Made by a program: the position numbers and the translations under genes. The notes under the pieces were generated by a model that worked only from the letters and a program-made list of their open reading frames with translations, was not told where the DNA came from and searched no databases. From contig CALFPO010000049.1 in NCBI GenBank assembly GCA_937919165.1, positions 1 to 37,305 on the forward strand: a DNA stretch of 37,305 nucleotides, written 5' to 3'. Every line of letters starts with the position of its first letter. The stretch's first letter is position 1. This DNA is from an uncultured Bacillota bacterium (GTDB lineage Bacteria > Bacillota_I > Bacilli_A > Erysipelotrichales > Erysipelotrichaceae). This document shows, in pieces, positions 21,820 to 29,925 of the stretch.

Positions 21820-22449
21820 TTATATCTGCCCAGCTTCAATTTGTTTTACGATGAGTTCTATCTCGTGGTCGTCACCATCTGGGTCATACTTCTTGTTGAG
21901 TGAAGCTCCGAAAGTCCAAGCAAAAGCTTGATAGAAACCGGCGCGAACAGGCCCGAGGAAAGCCTGAAGCAGACCATATCCTGACGATTGTGTCTCACGA
22001 TGGACGAGCTTGATGAGTAGTTTCCCCTGAGTAAGGGTAAGCTTCTTCATGCGTGGAGTGTAGGCTTCCTTTATGTCTTTCTCCACCAGCTTCATGTGTT
22101 TTGCGCGTTCTTTCTTGTCGGGAATCTGCTGAATGACCTGGCCAGTCTCGATGACAATGCCGCGAATCTCCTTGGATATAGGCAGAACCTTCTTTATATT
22201 ATATACAAGGCGACTGTATTTCTGCTGCGCCTTCTTGTTCTTGAATGTGCGTGGAGGGGTGATTGTTAGCGTGTTAAGCTTTACGCTGAGCACATCTTCG
22301 CCATCAACCTTTGTTTCTTCCACAGCTACTTTTGGAACAAATGTAGGTGTGTTGAGGTTGATGCCGTTGTCTTCAGGATTATTCTGGGCGAAAGAATCCA
22401 AGGCAAGACAAAGGAACATGAGTATAATATGTGTAATTTTTCTGTGCAT
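21820..22449 (-). CDS. DUF4294 family exported protein
   Basis: A 209-residue protein with a signal peptide (about 1-21, ITHIILMFLCLALDSFAQ). The remainder fits the Bacteroidetes DUF4294 family: LNTLTITPPRTFKNKKAQQKYSRLVYNIKKVLP, a Lys-rich helical middle, and LLQAFLGPVRAGFYQAFAWTFGASLNKKYDP. The function is unknown; it is probably periplasmic. It starts 10 bases after tamL, so it is probably cotranscribed with it, and could be connected with outer membrane biogenesis. Confidence 0.9.
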   Translation of the reverse strand: MHRKITHIILMFLCLALDSFAQNNPEDNGINLNTPTFVPKVAVEETKVDGEDVLSVKLNTLTITPPRTFKNKKAQQKYSRLVYNIKKVLPISKEIRGIVIETGQVIQQIPDKKERAKHMKLVEKDIKEAYTPRMKKLTLTQGKLLIKLVHRETQSSGYGLLQAFLGPVRAGFYQAFAWTFGASLNKKYDPDGDDHEIELIVKQIEAGQI

Positions 22450-22459
22450 GTTTTGTTTG

Positions 22460-24664
22460 TTAGAAAGGCAATCCTACTGCGAAATGGAAGGTGAAGTCGC
22501 GCTTCAAATTAGGATGGATCACAGCCCAATGCTCTTCCTTTGTAGTGTATGCGGGATTGATAGCCTTCATTCCGCAGTCAAAACGAAGTATGAAATAATC
22601 GAAATTCAAACGAAGGCCTGCACCATAACCGACAGCCATCTCCTCAAGAAGGTGATTGAACTGGAACTTTCCTCCTGGTTGGTCTTCATAATCTCTCAAG
22701 GTCCATAGGTTTCCTGCGTCAATAAAGAGTGCATAGCTAAATTTCCAAAACAGAGGTGCACGAAGTTCTGCGTTGAGGTCAATCTTCAAGTCGCCCGTCT
22801 GGTTAATGAAGTCTATTGCTCCGTCTGTGCTTCGGAAGCGTCCCGGACCAAGTTCACGAACACTCCATCCCCTCACGGAGTTTGCTCCTCCAGAGAAATA
22901 TCGTTTCTCAAAAGGCAGTATGTTGCTGTTTCCGTATGGAATGGCAATGCCTAAGTCTGTATGTAGAGCAAGATCCATTTTCTCGCGTACAGGAAGCACT
23001 TTTGTGTAGTCGAAGTCAAACTTCGCATATTGTGCGTATGCATTGCCGAAAAGTATTCTTCTGCCATCTTCATTCGTCTTTGCATTGGTAAGGTGACCTA
23101 TAGCGCTGAGTGTATTTCCGGCAGTCTCAATACCGATGCGGAAGGCCTTGTTACGTCCCTTGTAAGACATGCTTAGACCAATCTTCATGATGAAGAGGTC
23201 CTCATAGTTATATTTGAGGATAGCGTTTCGCTTGCTGCCGGATTCAAGGTAAGTCTCCTTGAATGTCTCCGAAATCCACGGCATGGAAATGAAGTTCAGG
23301 TCAAGCAAATCGAAAACGTAAGAATGCGTCTTGGAGGAATTTTGCCAGCGGTAACGCCATGTGCTACGAAGCACTCGACGGTGGAATTCGGGTCTGTTCT
23401 GTGTATTGTAACTCAGTGAAAGTTCAGAAGAAGCCGACTGTCTGCGTCGGAACTGACTGCTGACGAATGGTGCAAGCAGACGTGGAAATTCCAACTTTGC
23501 TTCGGCTCCGAACTCCTTGTACTCGCTGTCGGTATAACCTTCAAGTCCTGTTATGTCTTCGTATGCACCACGAAGTTGCAAACTCAAGGTTTCACTTCCC
23601 CAGAACACGTTCTTATTCGAGAATGTAAGAGATGCTGCTGCGCCAAGGTTTCCTGCTGTATTCGTACCTTCCGGCATGAAGGAAACACTGTTTACGAGGT
23701 TAGGCAGCAACCTGATTTCTGCATCAATAAGGGCTGTGTCAGGGCGTTCGCTTAGTAGAACCTGTGTGGAACGAAGAGCACCGAGCCTTCCGAAGCGGTT
23801 GTAGGTGTTTTGAAGGTCAGAATATTTGAAAAGTAGTCCTTCTTCAAGTAATGTGTTTTCTTCCAATACACTTTTTCGGAATATTTGTTTTTCTGCGTAT
23901 GTACTGTCTTGATTGAGTACGGAACGTTTGGCATTCAGCGTCTTGTATGTAATGTTTCCTATGTGATACTGCGGATGATTGACAGGCTCCATTTTGGAGT
24001 TAGCGCGATATTTCTCTATCTCCATGACCATCCACACCTTGTTCTCGCCCTCCATGGTGTCGGCTTCAACAGTGATGAATTCTTTGTTGAAACGGCTGTA
24101 ACCTTTCTCCATGAGGTAGTCTGTAATGCGTTTACGCTCACTGTTCAAAAGCGATGCGTTGAAAGGCTTGTTGACAAACATGGAAGAGTGGGGAAGGATG
24201 TTGTTCTTTCTGAGTAGTGAATCCATCCTAGGGTCTGCAACTTCCACGTCGAAAGACCCTACATACAGTTGCTTTCCCGGAGTGAGTCTGTATGTGACAT
24301 CCATCTTTCCCTTCTCGTTTATTATCGTGTCTATTGTAACGGCTGCCTGCATGTAGCCGTTGTTGTTCAGTATGGCTTGGAAGTCTTGTCGTGACGCCTC
24401 CGCTTTAGCAGGGTCGAAGATGTTTTTCTTGCCTTTCTTTGATAGCATTCCAAGCAAACTGTTTGAGGATGTCTGTCGGAGATAAGGCATGAATTGTGTA
24501 GTGGAAACCGACTTATCTTCGCTTTCCACGTTGACATCGCCCAAAAGATATTCCCCTTCTGCAAGCTGACTGCTGCTGCATGATGCAAACAAGCCCCCCC
24601 CAAAGGAAATTAGGAGGAGCGGCAGTAGTAGCAGATATATGATATTTGAGACGTGCTTTTTCAG
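22460..24664 (-). CDS. tamL: TamL: lipidated TamA/BamA-family outer membrane protein
   Basis: About 734 residues. N-terminal POTRA-like domains (about 50-350) are followed by a 16-strand beta-barrel of the Omp85 family (Surface_Ag region; GGANSVRGWSVRELGPGRF; C-terminal FTFHFAVGLPF ending in Phe). In Bacteroidetes TamL replaces TamA and carries a lipoprotein signal. Here that signal reads LLLLPLLLISFGGGLFASC, lipobox LFASC. It lies upstream of the first usable ATG/GTG/TTG, and the best in-frame start is a CTG at 24664 (CTG AAA AAG), 12 bases after the previous gene. Eight consecutive G (C on the plus strand, 24594-24601) encode the Gly-Gly-Gly of the signal and could slip. Confidence 0.88.
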   Translation of the reverse strand: MKKHVSNIIYLLLLPLLLISFGGGLFASCSSSQLAEGEYLLGDVNVESEDKSVSTTQFMPYLRQTSSNSLLGMLSKKGKKNIFDPAKAEASRQDFQAILNNNGYMQAAVTIDTIINEKGKMDVTYRLTPGKQLYVGSFDVEVADPRMDSLLRKNNILPHSSMFVNKPFNASLLNSERKRITDYLMEKGYSRFNKEFITVEADTMEGENKVWMVMEIEKYRANSKMEPVNHPQYHIGNITYKTLNAKRSVLNQDSTYAEKQIFRKSVLEENTLLEEGLLFKYSDLQNTYNRFGRLGALRSTQVLLSERPDTALIDAEIRLLPNLVNSVSFMPEGTNTAGNLGAAASLTFSNKNVFWGSETLSLQLRGAYEDITGLEGYTDSEYKEFGAEAKLEFPRLLAPFVSSQFRRRQSASSELSLSYNTQNRPEFHRRVLRSTWRYRWQNSSKTHSYVFDLLDLNFISMPWISETFKETYLESGSKRNAILKYNYEDLFIMKIGLSMSYKGRNKAFRIGIETAGNTLSAIGHLTNAKTNEDGRRILFGNAYAQYAKFDFDYTKVLPVREKMDLALHTDLGIAIPYGNSNILPFEKRYFSGGANSVRGWSVRELGPGRFRSTDGAIDFINQTGDLKIDLNAELRAPLFWKFSYALFIDAGNLWTLRDYEDQPGGKFQFNHLLEEMAVGYGAGLRLNFDYFILRFDCGMKAINPAYTTKEEHWAVIHPNLKRDFTFHFAVGLPF

Positions 24665-24678
24665 TGTTTCCGTATTTT

Positions 24679-25389
24679 TTATTTGCGTTTGAATTCAGAG
24701 CAAGTGATTGCAGTAGCAATGGCCACGTTGAGGCTTTCTGCCGTATCGCCGTCGGAGAAGCTCGGAATCAGCAATTTATGGGTGACGAGTTTCCTTACTT
24801 CCCCAGAGATTCCGTTACCTTCGTTGCCCATAACGATGACGCCTTCCTGTGACAATGTCTGCTCATAGATGTTGTTGCCGTCAAGGAGAGTACCATATAT
24901 AGGAGTACCTTCTGGTAGGGATTGAAGCCATTCGGCAAGGTTCTCCACATATATTATATTTATACGCGCGAGACTTCCCATGGTGGCTTGCACCGTTTTC
25001 GGGTTGTAGGCATCGGCTGTTTCCTTGCTGCACACTAGATGCTTTATGCCAAACCAGTCGGCGATGCGGATTATTGTTCCAAGGTTTCCTGGATCTTGTA
25101 CACCATCGAGGGCAAGAATAAGTCCCCCTCTGACTCCCTCAGAGTGTGGTGAAGGAGTTGAACTTGCTTTAGTATTTGGAATCTTGAATACCGCAAGTTC
25201 GCTTTGCGGATGTTTCAGGAAGCTTACCTGCTTGATATCCTCAATGTCAGTAAGTAGAATTTCCGGTTCCTGATACTTCATAAACTCACGCACAGCTTTA
25301 GGACCTTCCACAACAAACAAGCTGTGGCGGTCGCGATACTTCTTTTGCTCCAATGAGCGTATGAGCTTCTTTTGTGCGTTAGTAAGCAT
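24679..25389 (-). CDS. SpoU/TrmH-type RNA 2'-O-methyltransferase
   Basis: A 236-residue SPOUT methyltransferase. The N-terminal substrate-binding part (KKYRDRHSLFVVEGPKAVREF) is followed by the knotted SAM domain with LDGVQDPGNLGTIIRIADWFG, VIVMGNEGNGIS and DTAESLNVAIATAI. The target is probably a 23S rRNA ribose (RlmB-like group), not proven. Odd point: between the two domains residues about 73-89 read TKASSTPSPHSEGVRGG, encoded by a palindromic stretch (CTCTGA/TCAGAG at 25128-25133 and 25139-25144), which looks like an in-frame insertion. First gene of the tamL run. Confidence 0.93.
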   Translation of the reverse strand: MLTNAQKKLIRSLEQKKYRDRHSLFVVEGPKAVREFMKYQEPEILLTDIEDIKQVSFLKHPQSELAVFKIPNTKASSTPSPHSEGVRGGLILALDGVQDPGNLGTIIRIADWFGIKHLVCSKETADAYNPKTVQATMGSLARINIIYVENLAEWLQSLPEGTPIYGTLLDGNNIYEQTLSQEGVIVMGNEGNGISGEVRKLVTHKLLIPSFSDGDTAESLNVAIATAITCSEFKRK

Positions 25390-25415
25390 TTCAAATACGA
25401 ATTATGAATTACGCA

Positions 25416-26060
25416 TTAAAGTGCCTTCAGTTCGTCAATTCTTGCGTGCGGATCGTCGGCACGGAAGACATAGCTTCCTGCCACTATCACGTCAACACCA
25501 GCTTTTGCAAGGCGTGGAGCGGTTTCGTTCTGTACGCCGCCATCCACTTCAATGAGAGCTTTTGAGCCCTTGCGAGCAATGAGCTCACGCAGTTGCTTCA
25601 CCTTGTCGATGGTGTTCTCAATGAACTTCTGGCCGCCGAATCCAGGATTTACACTCATGAGAAGCACCATATCAACATCGCAGATGATGTCTTCAAGCAT
25701 GCAAATCGGTGTAGAAGGGTTGAGAGTGACGCCTGCTTTCATGCCGGCATCGTGTATTTCCTGAATGGTGCGGTGCAAGTGTGTGCAAGCTTCGTAGTGC
25801 ACATTCATCATCATTGCGCCGAGAGCAGCAGTCTGCTTAATGTAACGTTCAGGCTGAACAATCATGTAATGCACGTCCAAAGGCTTCTGGCAGATTTTTG
25901 CAACCTGCTCAAGAACGGGGAAACCAAAGGAAATGTTTGGCACGAACTTACCGTCCATCACGTCAAGATGGAGCCAGTCGGCATTGCTTGTATTAAGCAT
26001 TTCTATATCCTTGCGCAGATCCAGGAAATTTGCTGCAAGGAGAGAAGGAGATACAATCAT
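25416..26060 (-). CDS. rpe: ribulose-phosphate 3-epimerase
   Basis: A 214-residue TIM-barrel enzyme that interconverts ribulose 5-phosphate and xylulose 5-phosphate in the pentose phosphate pathway. It has SPSLLAANF, DWLHLDVMDGKFVPNISFG (metal-binding His and Asp), HYMIVQPERYI, MSVNPGFGGQKFIENT and EVDGGVQNETAPRLAKAGVDVIVAGSYVF. The open frame extends 11 codons upstream, but ATG 26060 matches the family. The 26-base gap to the downstream gene holds AT-rich short repeats (GAATTATGAATTACG). Confidence 0.97.
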   Translation of the reverse strand: MIVSPSLLAANFLDLRKDIEMLNTSNADWLHLDVMDGKFVPNISFGFPVLEQVAKICQKPLDVHYMIVQPERYIKQTAALGAMMMNVHYEACTHLHRTIQEIHDAGMKAGVTLNPSTPICMLEDIICDVDMVLLMSVNPGFGGQKFIENTIDKVKQLRELIARKGSKALIEVDGGVQNETAPRLAKAGVDVIVAGSYVFRADDPHARIDELKAL

Positions 26061-26308
26061 TTGTATTCTTAAGAAATCGGTTAATTTACGCAATAACCAA
26101 TGTTCTGGTTATTAGTTTTGATGACTCTGAACGAGTGTGCAAACTCGCGAAGGAATGATAATGTTCGTTCAGAAGGAAGGGTGTTTTGTAAAGGAGTAGA
26201 ATTTGGCATAGGCAATTTGTTTTTATGTGTTATTCAGTTACTTTCATTATAAAAAACGAACTTATGTGAAGAATATTTTGATTTTATGAAAAAAAATATA
26301 AAAAAATA
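26061..26308. other. noncoding gap between rpe and the trp promoter
   Basis: No gene is seen. The part next to rpe holds a nested palindrome: CTGAACGA (26127-26134) with TCGTTCAG (26165-26172), enclosing CGAGT/ACTCG (26132-26136 and 26143-26147). The rest is very AT-rich (26,230-26,310), as expected upstream of a strong promoter. The rpe promoter was not identified. Confidence 0.6.
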
Positions 26309-26339
26309 TTTGTCGGTTTGCGAATTATTATTAACTTTG
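26309..26339 (+). promoter_or_regulatory. Bacteroidetes-type promoter of the trp operon
   Basis: A -33 TTTG (26309-26312), 19 bp, and a -7 TAACTTTG (26332-26339) match the Bacteroidetes primary sigma consensus TTTG/TAnnTTTG. The expected start is near 26,346, giving a leader of about 220 bases before trpD. Confidence 0.85.
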
Positions 26340-26356
26340 CATCGTCAAAAGTGGTG

Positions 26357-26401
26357 AAAATACTTACATTATGTAATTAAAAGCCACAAAATACTTACAT
26401 T
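26357..26401 (+). repeat. 14-nt direct repeat and dyad in the trp leader
   Basis: AAAATACTTACATT occurs at 26357-26370 and again at 26388-26401, 31 bases apart. Overlapping the first copy is a perfect 13-base dyad TTACAT-T-ATGTAA (26364-26376). They lie between the predicted transcription start and the leader peptide. They could be a protein-binding site or simply a local duplication. Confidence 0.7.
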
Positions 26402-26406
26402 TGTAT

Positions 26407-26466
26407 ATGAAAACAACTAATTATATAGCATGGTGGTGGCGTAGCTCAGGATTGAAAAAGTCGTGA
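26407..26466 (+). CDS. trpL: trp leader peptide with three consecutive Trp codons
   Basis: A 19-codon open frame, MKTTNYIAWWWRSSGLKKS, begins about 60 bases after the predicted transcription start and ends 98 bases before trpD. Codons 9-11 (26431-26439) are TGG TGG TGG. Trp is normally about 1% of residues, so a triple run directly ahead of a trp operon and before a terminator is the signature of ribosome-mediated attenuation. With low charged tRNA-Trp the ribosome would stall at these codons. A 6-bp pairing GGCGTA (26438-26443) with TATGCC (26480-26485) would be covered by a ribosome stalled there. Confidence 0.88.
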   Translation: MKTTNYIAWWWRSSGLKKS

Positions 26467-26508
26467 GAAGCATCCCGCGTATGCCTTATAATTAAAAGGA
26501 AAATACAA

Positions 26509-26547
26509 AAAAGGGTCTGTTGCTTATCGCGACGGACCCTTTTCTTA
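26509..26547 (+). terminator. trp attenuator terminator
   Basis: A 15-bp stem with two G-T pairs, 26509-26523 (AAAAGGGTCTGTTGC) and 26529-26543 (GCGACGGACCCTTTT), loop TTATC, is followed by CTTAC. It lies between trpL and trpD, 21 bases before the trpD ATG, so termination here would switch off all seven trp genes. The exact antiterminator pairing was not resolved by eye. Confidence 0.88.
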
Positions 26548-26564
26548 CATACCAACTCAAAACT

Positions 26565-27560
26565 ATGAAAAAATATCTTGATAAAGTACTTGCTGGCGAA
26601 CCTCTTCGCCGCGAAGAGACAAAGGACATTCTCGTAAACATCTACGAGCAGAAGTATAACGATGTGCAGATTGCTGCCATGCTTGCCATGCTGCAGATGC
26701 GTGGCGTTACAGTGGATGAACTCCTCGGCTTCCGCGATGGTATCCTCGAAACAGGCGTGCCAGCCCTTCTCGATGCCGACCGTTATGTGGACATCGTAGG
26801 TACTGGCGGCGACCAGAAGAACACGTTCAACATCTCTACTTGCTCTTGTTTCGTTGTTGCAGGTGCTGGTTACAAGGTGGCAAAGCATGGCAATGTTGCG
26901 GCAACTTCCACTTCCGGTGCTTCAGATGTCATTCGTATGCACGGCGTTGAATTCACAAATGATCTTGACAAACTCAATCGTTCCATTGATGAATCTGGCT
27001 TCGTGTATCTCCATGCACCATTGTTTGCAAAGGCTATGAAGTTTGTTGCGCCTATCCGTAAGCAGATAGCCTTCCCAACACTCTTCAACCTTCTTGGCCC
27101 TATGGTGAACCCATCGCAGCCGGCTTGTCAGGTCCTCGGTGTGGCAAATCTCGACCAACTTCGTCTTTACACTAATGTTTGTCGCCGTCTCGGACTTGAC
27201 TTTGGTATCGTAAACTCTATCGATGGCTACGACGAAATCTCTCTCACTGGCGATTTCAAGGTGTCAACAAACAAGATTGAGCAGATATTCACCCCAGCTG
27301 ACTTCGGACTTCCATGCACTAAGGAGGAGGAACTCTATGGTGGAAAGACTCAGGAAGAGGCAATGAAGATCTTCGACAATGTTCTTGACGACTGCGCTAC
27401 AGAGTCGCAGAAGAATGTCGTAATGATGAACTCGGCCCTCGCAATCACTGTTGTTGATCAGTCAAAGTCGCTTGAAGAGGCTCTGGCAATGGCTAAGGAA
27501 TCCATTGAAAGTGGCAAAGCAAAGCAGGCCCTCAAGAAGTTTGTTGAGATAAATAGTTAA
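26565..27560 (+). CDS. trpD: anthranilate phosphoribosyltransferase
   Basis: A 331-residue enzyme that joins anthranilate and PRPP to give phosphoribosylanthranilate. It has the PRPP loop GTGGDQKNTFNIST, VAKHGNVAATSTSGASDV (KHGN), and the conserved RPLFNLLGPMVNP-like segment PTLFNLLGPMVNPSQP. The ATG at 26565 (MKKYLDKVLAGEPL) matches family starts; the open frame further upstream runs into the attenuator. First structural gene of the operon; trpC follows after 4 bases. Confidence 0.97.
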   Translation: MKKYLDKVLAGEPLRREETKDILVNIYEQKYNDVQIAAMLAMLQMRGVTVDELLGFRDGILETGVPALLDADRYVDIVGTGGDQKNTFNISTCSCFVVAGAGYKVAKHGNVAATSTSGASDVIRMHGVEFTNDLDKLNRSIDESGFVYLHAPLFAKAMKFVAPIRKQIAFPTLFNLLGPMVNPSQPACQVLGVANLDQLRLYTNVCRRLGLDFGIVNSIDGYDEISLTGDFKVSTNKIEQIFTPADFGLPCTKEEELYGGKTQEEAMKIFDNVLDDCATESQKNVVMMNSALAITVVDQSKSLEEALAMAKESIESGKAKQALKKFVEINS

Positions 27561-27564
27561 TGAA

Positions 27565-28374
27565 ATGGCAGATATACTCGACCAGATAATTGCAGACAAG
27601 CGCATAGAGATAGCTATCGCCAAAGAACGTCTCTCGGAGACTGCTATCCATAAACTATGGGAAAGTAGGGCTTCGGAATTGGAAAAGTATCATCCGTCGC
27701 TTGCTGCTGCTCTCAAGAACAATCCAAATGGTTTTGGAATCATCTCGGAGTTCAAGCGCAAGTCGCCATCAAAAGGTTGGATAAAGGAAGAAGGTCGTGC
27801 TGACATCATCCCTATTTCTTACCAGCAGAACGGTGCAGCAGCCCTTTCAATTCTGACTGACGAGAAGTATTTCGGCGGAAAGGATGATTTTATCGTGACA
27901 GCTCGCCAAAGCGGAGTGACTATTCCAATATTATATAAGAATTTCGTGGTAGAAGAGTACCAGCTTTTCCAAGCGGCTCTCTGCGGCGCTTCCGCTGTTC
28001 TTCTCATCGCTGCCGACTTGAAGAAGCCTGAATGCAAGGCGCTTCTGCAGACTGCTCATGAGCTCGGTCTTGAGGTTCTCCTTGAAATGCATAGCGAAGA
28101 GGAACTGGAATACGCAGAGCTTGAGCCTGATGTTTGTGGCATAAACAATCGCAACCTCGGTTCTTTCGTCACTGATGTAAAGAACTCCTTCCGCCTCTCA
28201 GAGCTTCTTCCTAAGGATGCTGTGAAAGTTAGCGAAAGTGGAATAAGCAACCCAGAGACAGTGAAACTCCTTATCCAGGCAGGTTTCAATGGTTTTCTCA
28301 TAGGCGAAAACTTCATGAAGACGCCTAATCCAGGCGAATCGTTGAGAATGTTTATAGAAGAAATTAAAGGGTAA
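27565..28374 (+). CDS. trpC: indole-3-glycerol phosphate synthase
   Basis: A 269-residue TIM-barrel enzyme that closes the indole ring. It has the N-terminal MADILDQIIADKRIEI, the catalytic Lys in ISEFKRKSPSKGWI, SILTDEKYFGGKDDF, the second Lys/Glu region in PILYKNFVVEEYQ, GINNRNLGSF and SESGISNPETV. It is monofunctional, as trpF is a separate gene downstream. The 66-base gap to trpF holds short TTGTAAA repeats. Confidence 0.97.
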   Translation: MADILDQIIADKRIEIAIAKERLSETAIHKLWESRASELEKYHPSLAAALKNNPNGFGIISEFKRKSPSKGWIKEEGRADIIPISYQQNGAAALSILTDEKYFGGKDDFIVTARQSGVTIPILYKNFVVEEYQLFQAALCGASAVLLIAADLKKPECKALLQTAHELGLEVLLEMHSEEELEYAELEPDVCGINNRNLGSFVTDVKNSFRLSELLPKDAVKVSESGISNPETVKLLIQAGFNGFLIGENFMKTPNPGESLRMFIEEIKG

Positions 28375-28400
28375 GTGGGGAATCTGTTATCTTGGATGTC

Positions 28401-28433
28401 AAATTGTAAATTGTAAATCCGTAAATTGTAAAT
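28401..28433 (+). repeat. short TTGTAAA repeats between trpC and trpF
   Basis: TTGTAAA occurs at 28404, 28411 and 28427, with GTAAAT again at 28421, all within 33 bases. Such AT-rich short tandem stretches are common in Bacteroidetes intergenic regions. No structure or ribosome binding site is obvious, and trpF follows directly. Confidence 0.6.
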
Positions 28434-28440
28434 AAAGAAG

Positions 28441-29106
28441 ATGATAATCAAAGTATGCGGAATGCGCGAGGCGCAGAATATAGACGATGTGGCGGCTCTT
28501 GGTGTTGACCTCATAGGCTTGATATTCTATCCAAGAAGCAGGCGTTATGTGTCGCAACTCTCCACAAGAGCAGGCATTATTCCAGACAAGGCAGGAGAAG
28601 GACAAAACACAGTTCCTGTGAAGAAAGTCGGCGTATTTGTTGATGATATGCCGCAAACCATTCTCACTCGTATTGTAAACTATAAGCTCACTTACGTCCA
28701 ACTTCATGGCAATGAGTCGCCAACAATGATTGAAAACCTTAAGCGCACTCTCATTCCTGACTTTGTGCCCGAGATAGGCATCATAAAAGCACTGAGTGTC
28801 CAGAGCGAAGAGGACGTGAAGCGATGGCGCCAGTACGATGGACTCGTCGATTATTTCCTCTTTGACACGAAGTGTCCAACAGTAGGTGGCAGCGGAAAGC
28901 GCTTCAATTGGGATTTGCTCAAGGCATACGATGGTAACATTCCGTTCCTCCTTTCAGGCGGTATCGGACTTGAAGACCTTGACGATATCAAGGCTTTCTC
29001 CCATCCAATGCTTGCAGGCTACGACCTCAACTCTAAGTTTGAAGATGCTCCTGCTCTCAAGAATGTAGAAAAAATCAAAGCCTTCATTGAGGCTGTAAAA
29101 CAATAA
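28441..29106 (+). CDS. trpF: phosphoribosylanthranilate isomerase
   Basis: A 221-residue TIM-barrel enzyme catalysing the Amadori rearrangement to CdRP. It has the catalytic Cys in IKVCGMREAQNI, GLIFYPRSRRYVS, KKVGVFVDD, YVQLHGNESP, and LLSGGIGLEDLDDI. Between strand segments lies a longer than usual loop, TRAGIIPDKAGEGQNTVPV, whose DNA includes CACAGTTCC (28608-28616), a 9-mer also found in the two intergenic hairpins downstream and in trpG. Confidence 0.96.
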   Translation: MIIKVCGMREAQNIDDVAALGVDLIGLIFYPRSRRYVSQLSTRAGIIPDKAGEGQNTVPVKKVGVFVDDMPQTILTRIVNYKLTYVQLHGNESPTMIENLKRTLIPDFVPEIGIIKALSVQSEEDVKRWRQYDGLVDYFLFDTKCPTVGGSGKRFNWDLLKAYDGNIPFLLSGGIGLEDLDDIKAFSHPMLAGYDLNSKFEDAPALKNVEKIKAFIEAVKQ

Positions 29107-29107
29107 A

Positions 29108-29142
29108 AGCCACAGTTCCCAGCGATTTTCCGCTGGTCTATA
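29108..29142 (+). repeat. hairpin element, trpF-trpA gap
   Basis: AGCCACAGTTC leads into a 6-bp stem CCAGCG/CGCTGG (29119-29124 and 29131-29136, loop ATTTTC), then TCTATA. It fills nearly all of the 42-base gap. The flanks match those of the trpA-trpB gap, while the stem sequence differs and stays paired. There is no T run, so it is not a standard terminator. Confidence 0.78.
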
Positions 29143-29148
29143 GAAACT

Positions 29149-29925
29149 ATGAACAAGATAAACTCACTTTTCCAGAACCGCGGCGACCGCAAACTCCTCT
29201 CGCTGTATTTCTGCGCCGGCTGTCCAACCCTTGAAGGCACAGCTGATGTCATAAAGACTCTTGAACGTCGAGGTATAGACATGATAGAGGTCGGTGTGCC
29301 ATTCTCCGACCCAATGGCTGACGGTCCTGTTATCCAAGGTGCTGCCACACAGGCATTGAAGAACGGCATGACCCTCCGCAAACTCTTCGCACAGCTTGAA
29401 ACCATCAAGGACGAAGTAAAGATTCCGCTCATCCTTATGGGTTATCTCAATGTGATGATGCAGTACGGCTTCGAGGCATTTTTCAGCAAGTGCAAGGAAG
29501 TTGGCGTATCAGGTGCCATCATTCCAGACCTTCCTTTCAAGGATTACCTTGAGTTGAAGCCTATTGCCGACAAGTACGACATCCGCATCATCATGCTCAT
29601 CACTCCTGAGACTACCGAAGATCGCATCCGCTTCATCGACGAGAATACCGACGGTTTCATCTATATGGTAAGCTCTGCATCAACAACAGGTGCGCAGAAG
29701 TCCTTCGACGAGGCTAAGCAGGAGTATTTCCAGCGCATCAATGCCATGAACCTCCGCAATCCTCGCATGATAGGTTTCGGTATCAGCAACAAGCAGACAC
29801 TCGAATCTTCACAGCAGAACGCTGCCGGAGCCATCATCGGTTCCAAGTTCGTGAACCTCCTCAGCGAAGCAAACGGTGATGCCGAACTCGCAATGGATAA
29901 ACTCTACGACGCCCTAAGTAAATAA
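29149..29925 (+). CDS. trpA: tryptophan synthase alpha chain
   Basis: A 258-residue TIM-barrel subunit that splits indole glycerol phosphate to indole and G3P and passes indole to TrpB. It has the catalytic Glu in MIEVGVPFSDPMADGPVIQGA, the catalytic Asp in GAIIPDLPFKDY, and YMVSSASTTGAQ. Slightly shorter than E. coli TrpA (268). It is followed by trpB, reversed from the common B-A order and consistent with a rearranged operon. Confidence 0.97.
   Translation: MNKINSLFQNRGDRKLLSLYFCAGCPTLEGTADVIKTLERRGIDMIEVGVPFSDPMADGPVIQGAATQALKNGMTLRKLFAQLETIKDEVKIPLILMGYLNVMMQYGFEAFFSKCKEVGVSGAIIPDLPFKDYLELKPIADKYDIRIIMLITPETTEDRIRFIDENTDGFIYMVSSASTTGAQKSFDEAKQEYFQRINAMNLRNPRMIGFGISNKQTLESSQQNAAGAIIGSKFVNLLSEANGDAELAMDKLYDALSK

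Noticed and set aside
24513..24719. Minus-strand frame beginning MLLQSLALNSNANKKYG over the tamL start
   Set aside because: It is an out-of-frame run through the SpoU-type gene end and the TamL signal; the TamL frame itself gives a perfect lipoprotein signal without any frameshift.
26421..26888. Minus-strand frame over the trp leader and trpD
   Set aside because: It is antisense to conserved trpD motifs and to the attenuator hairpin.
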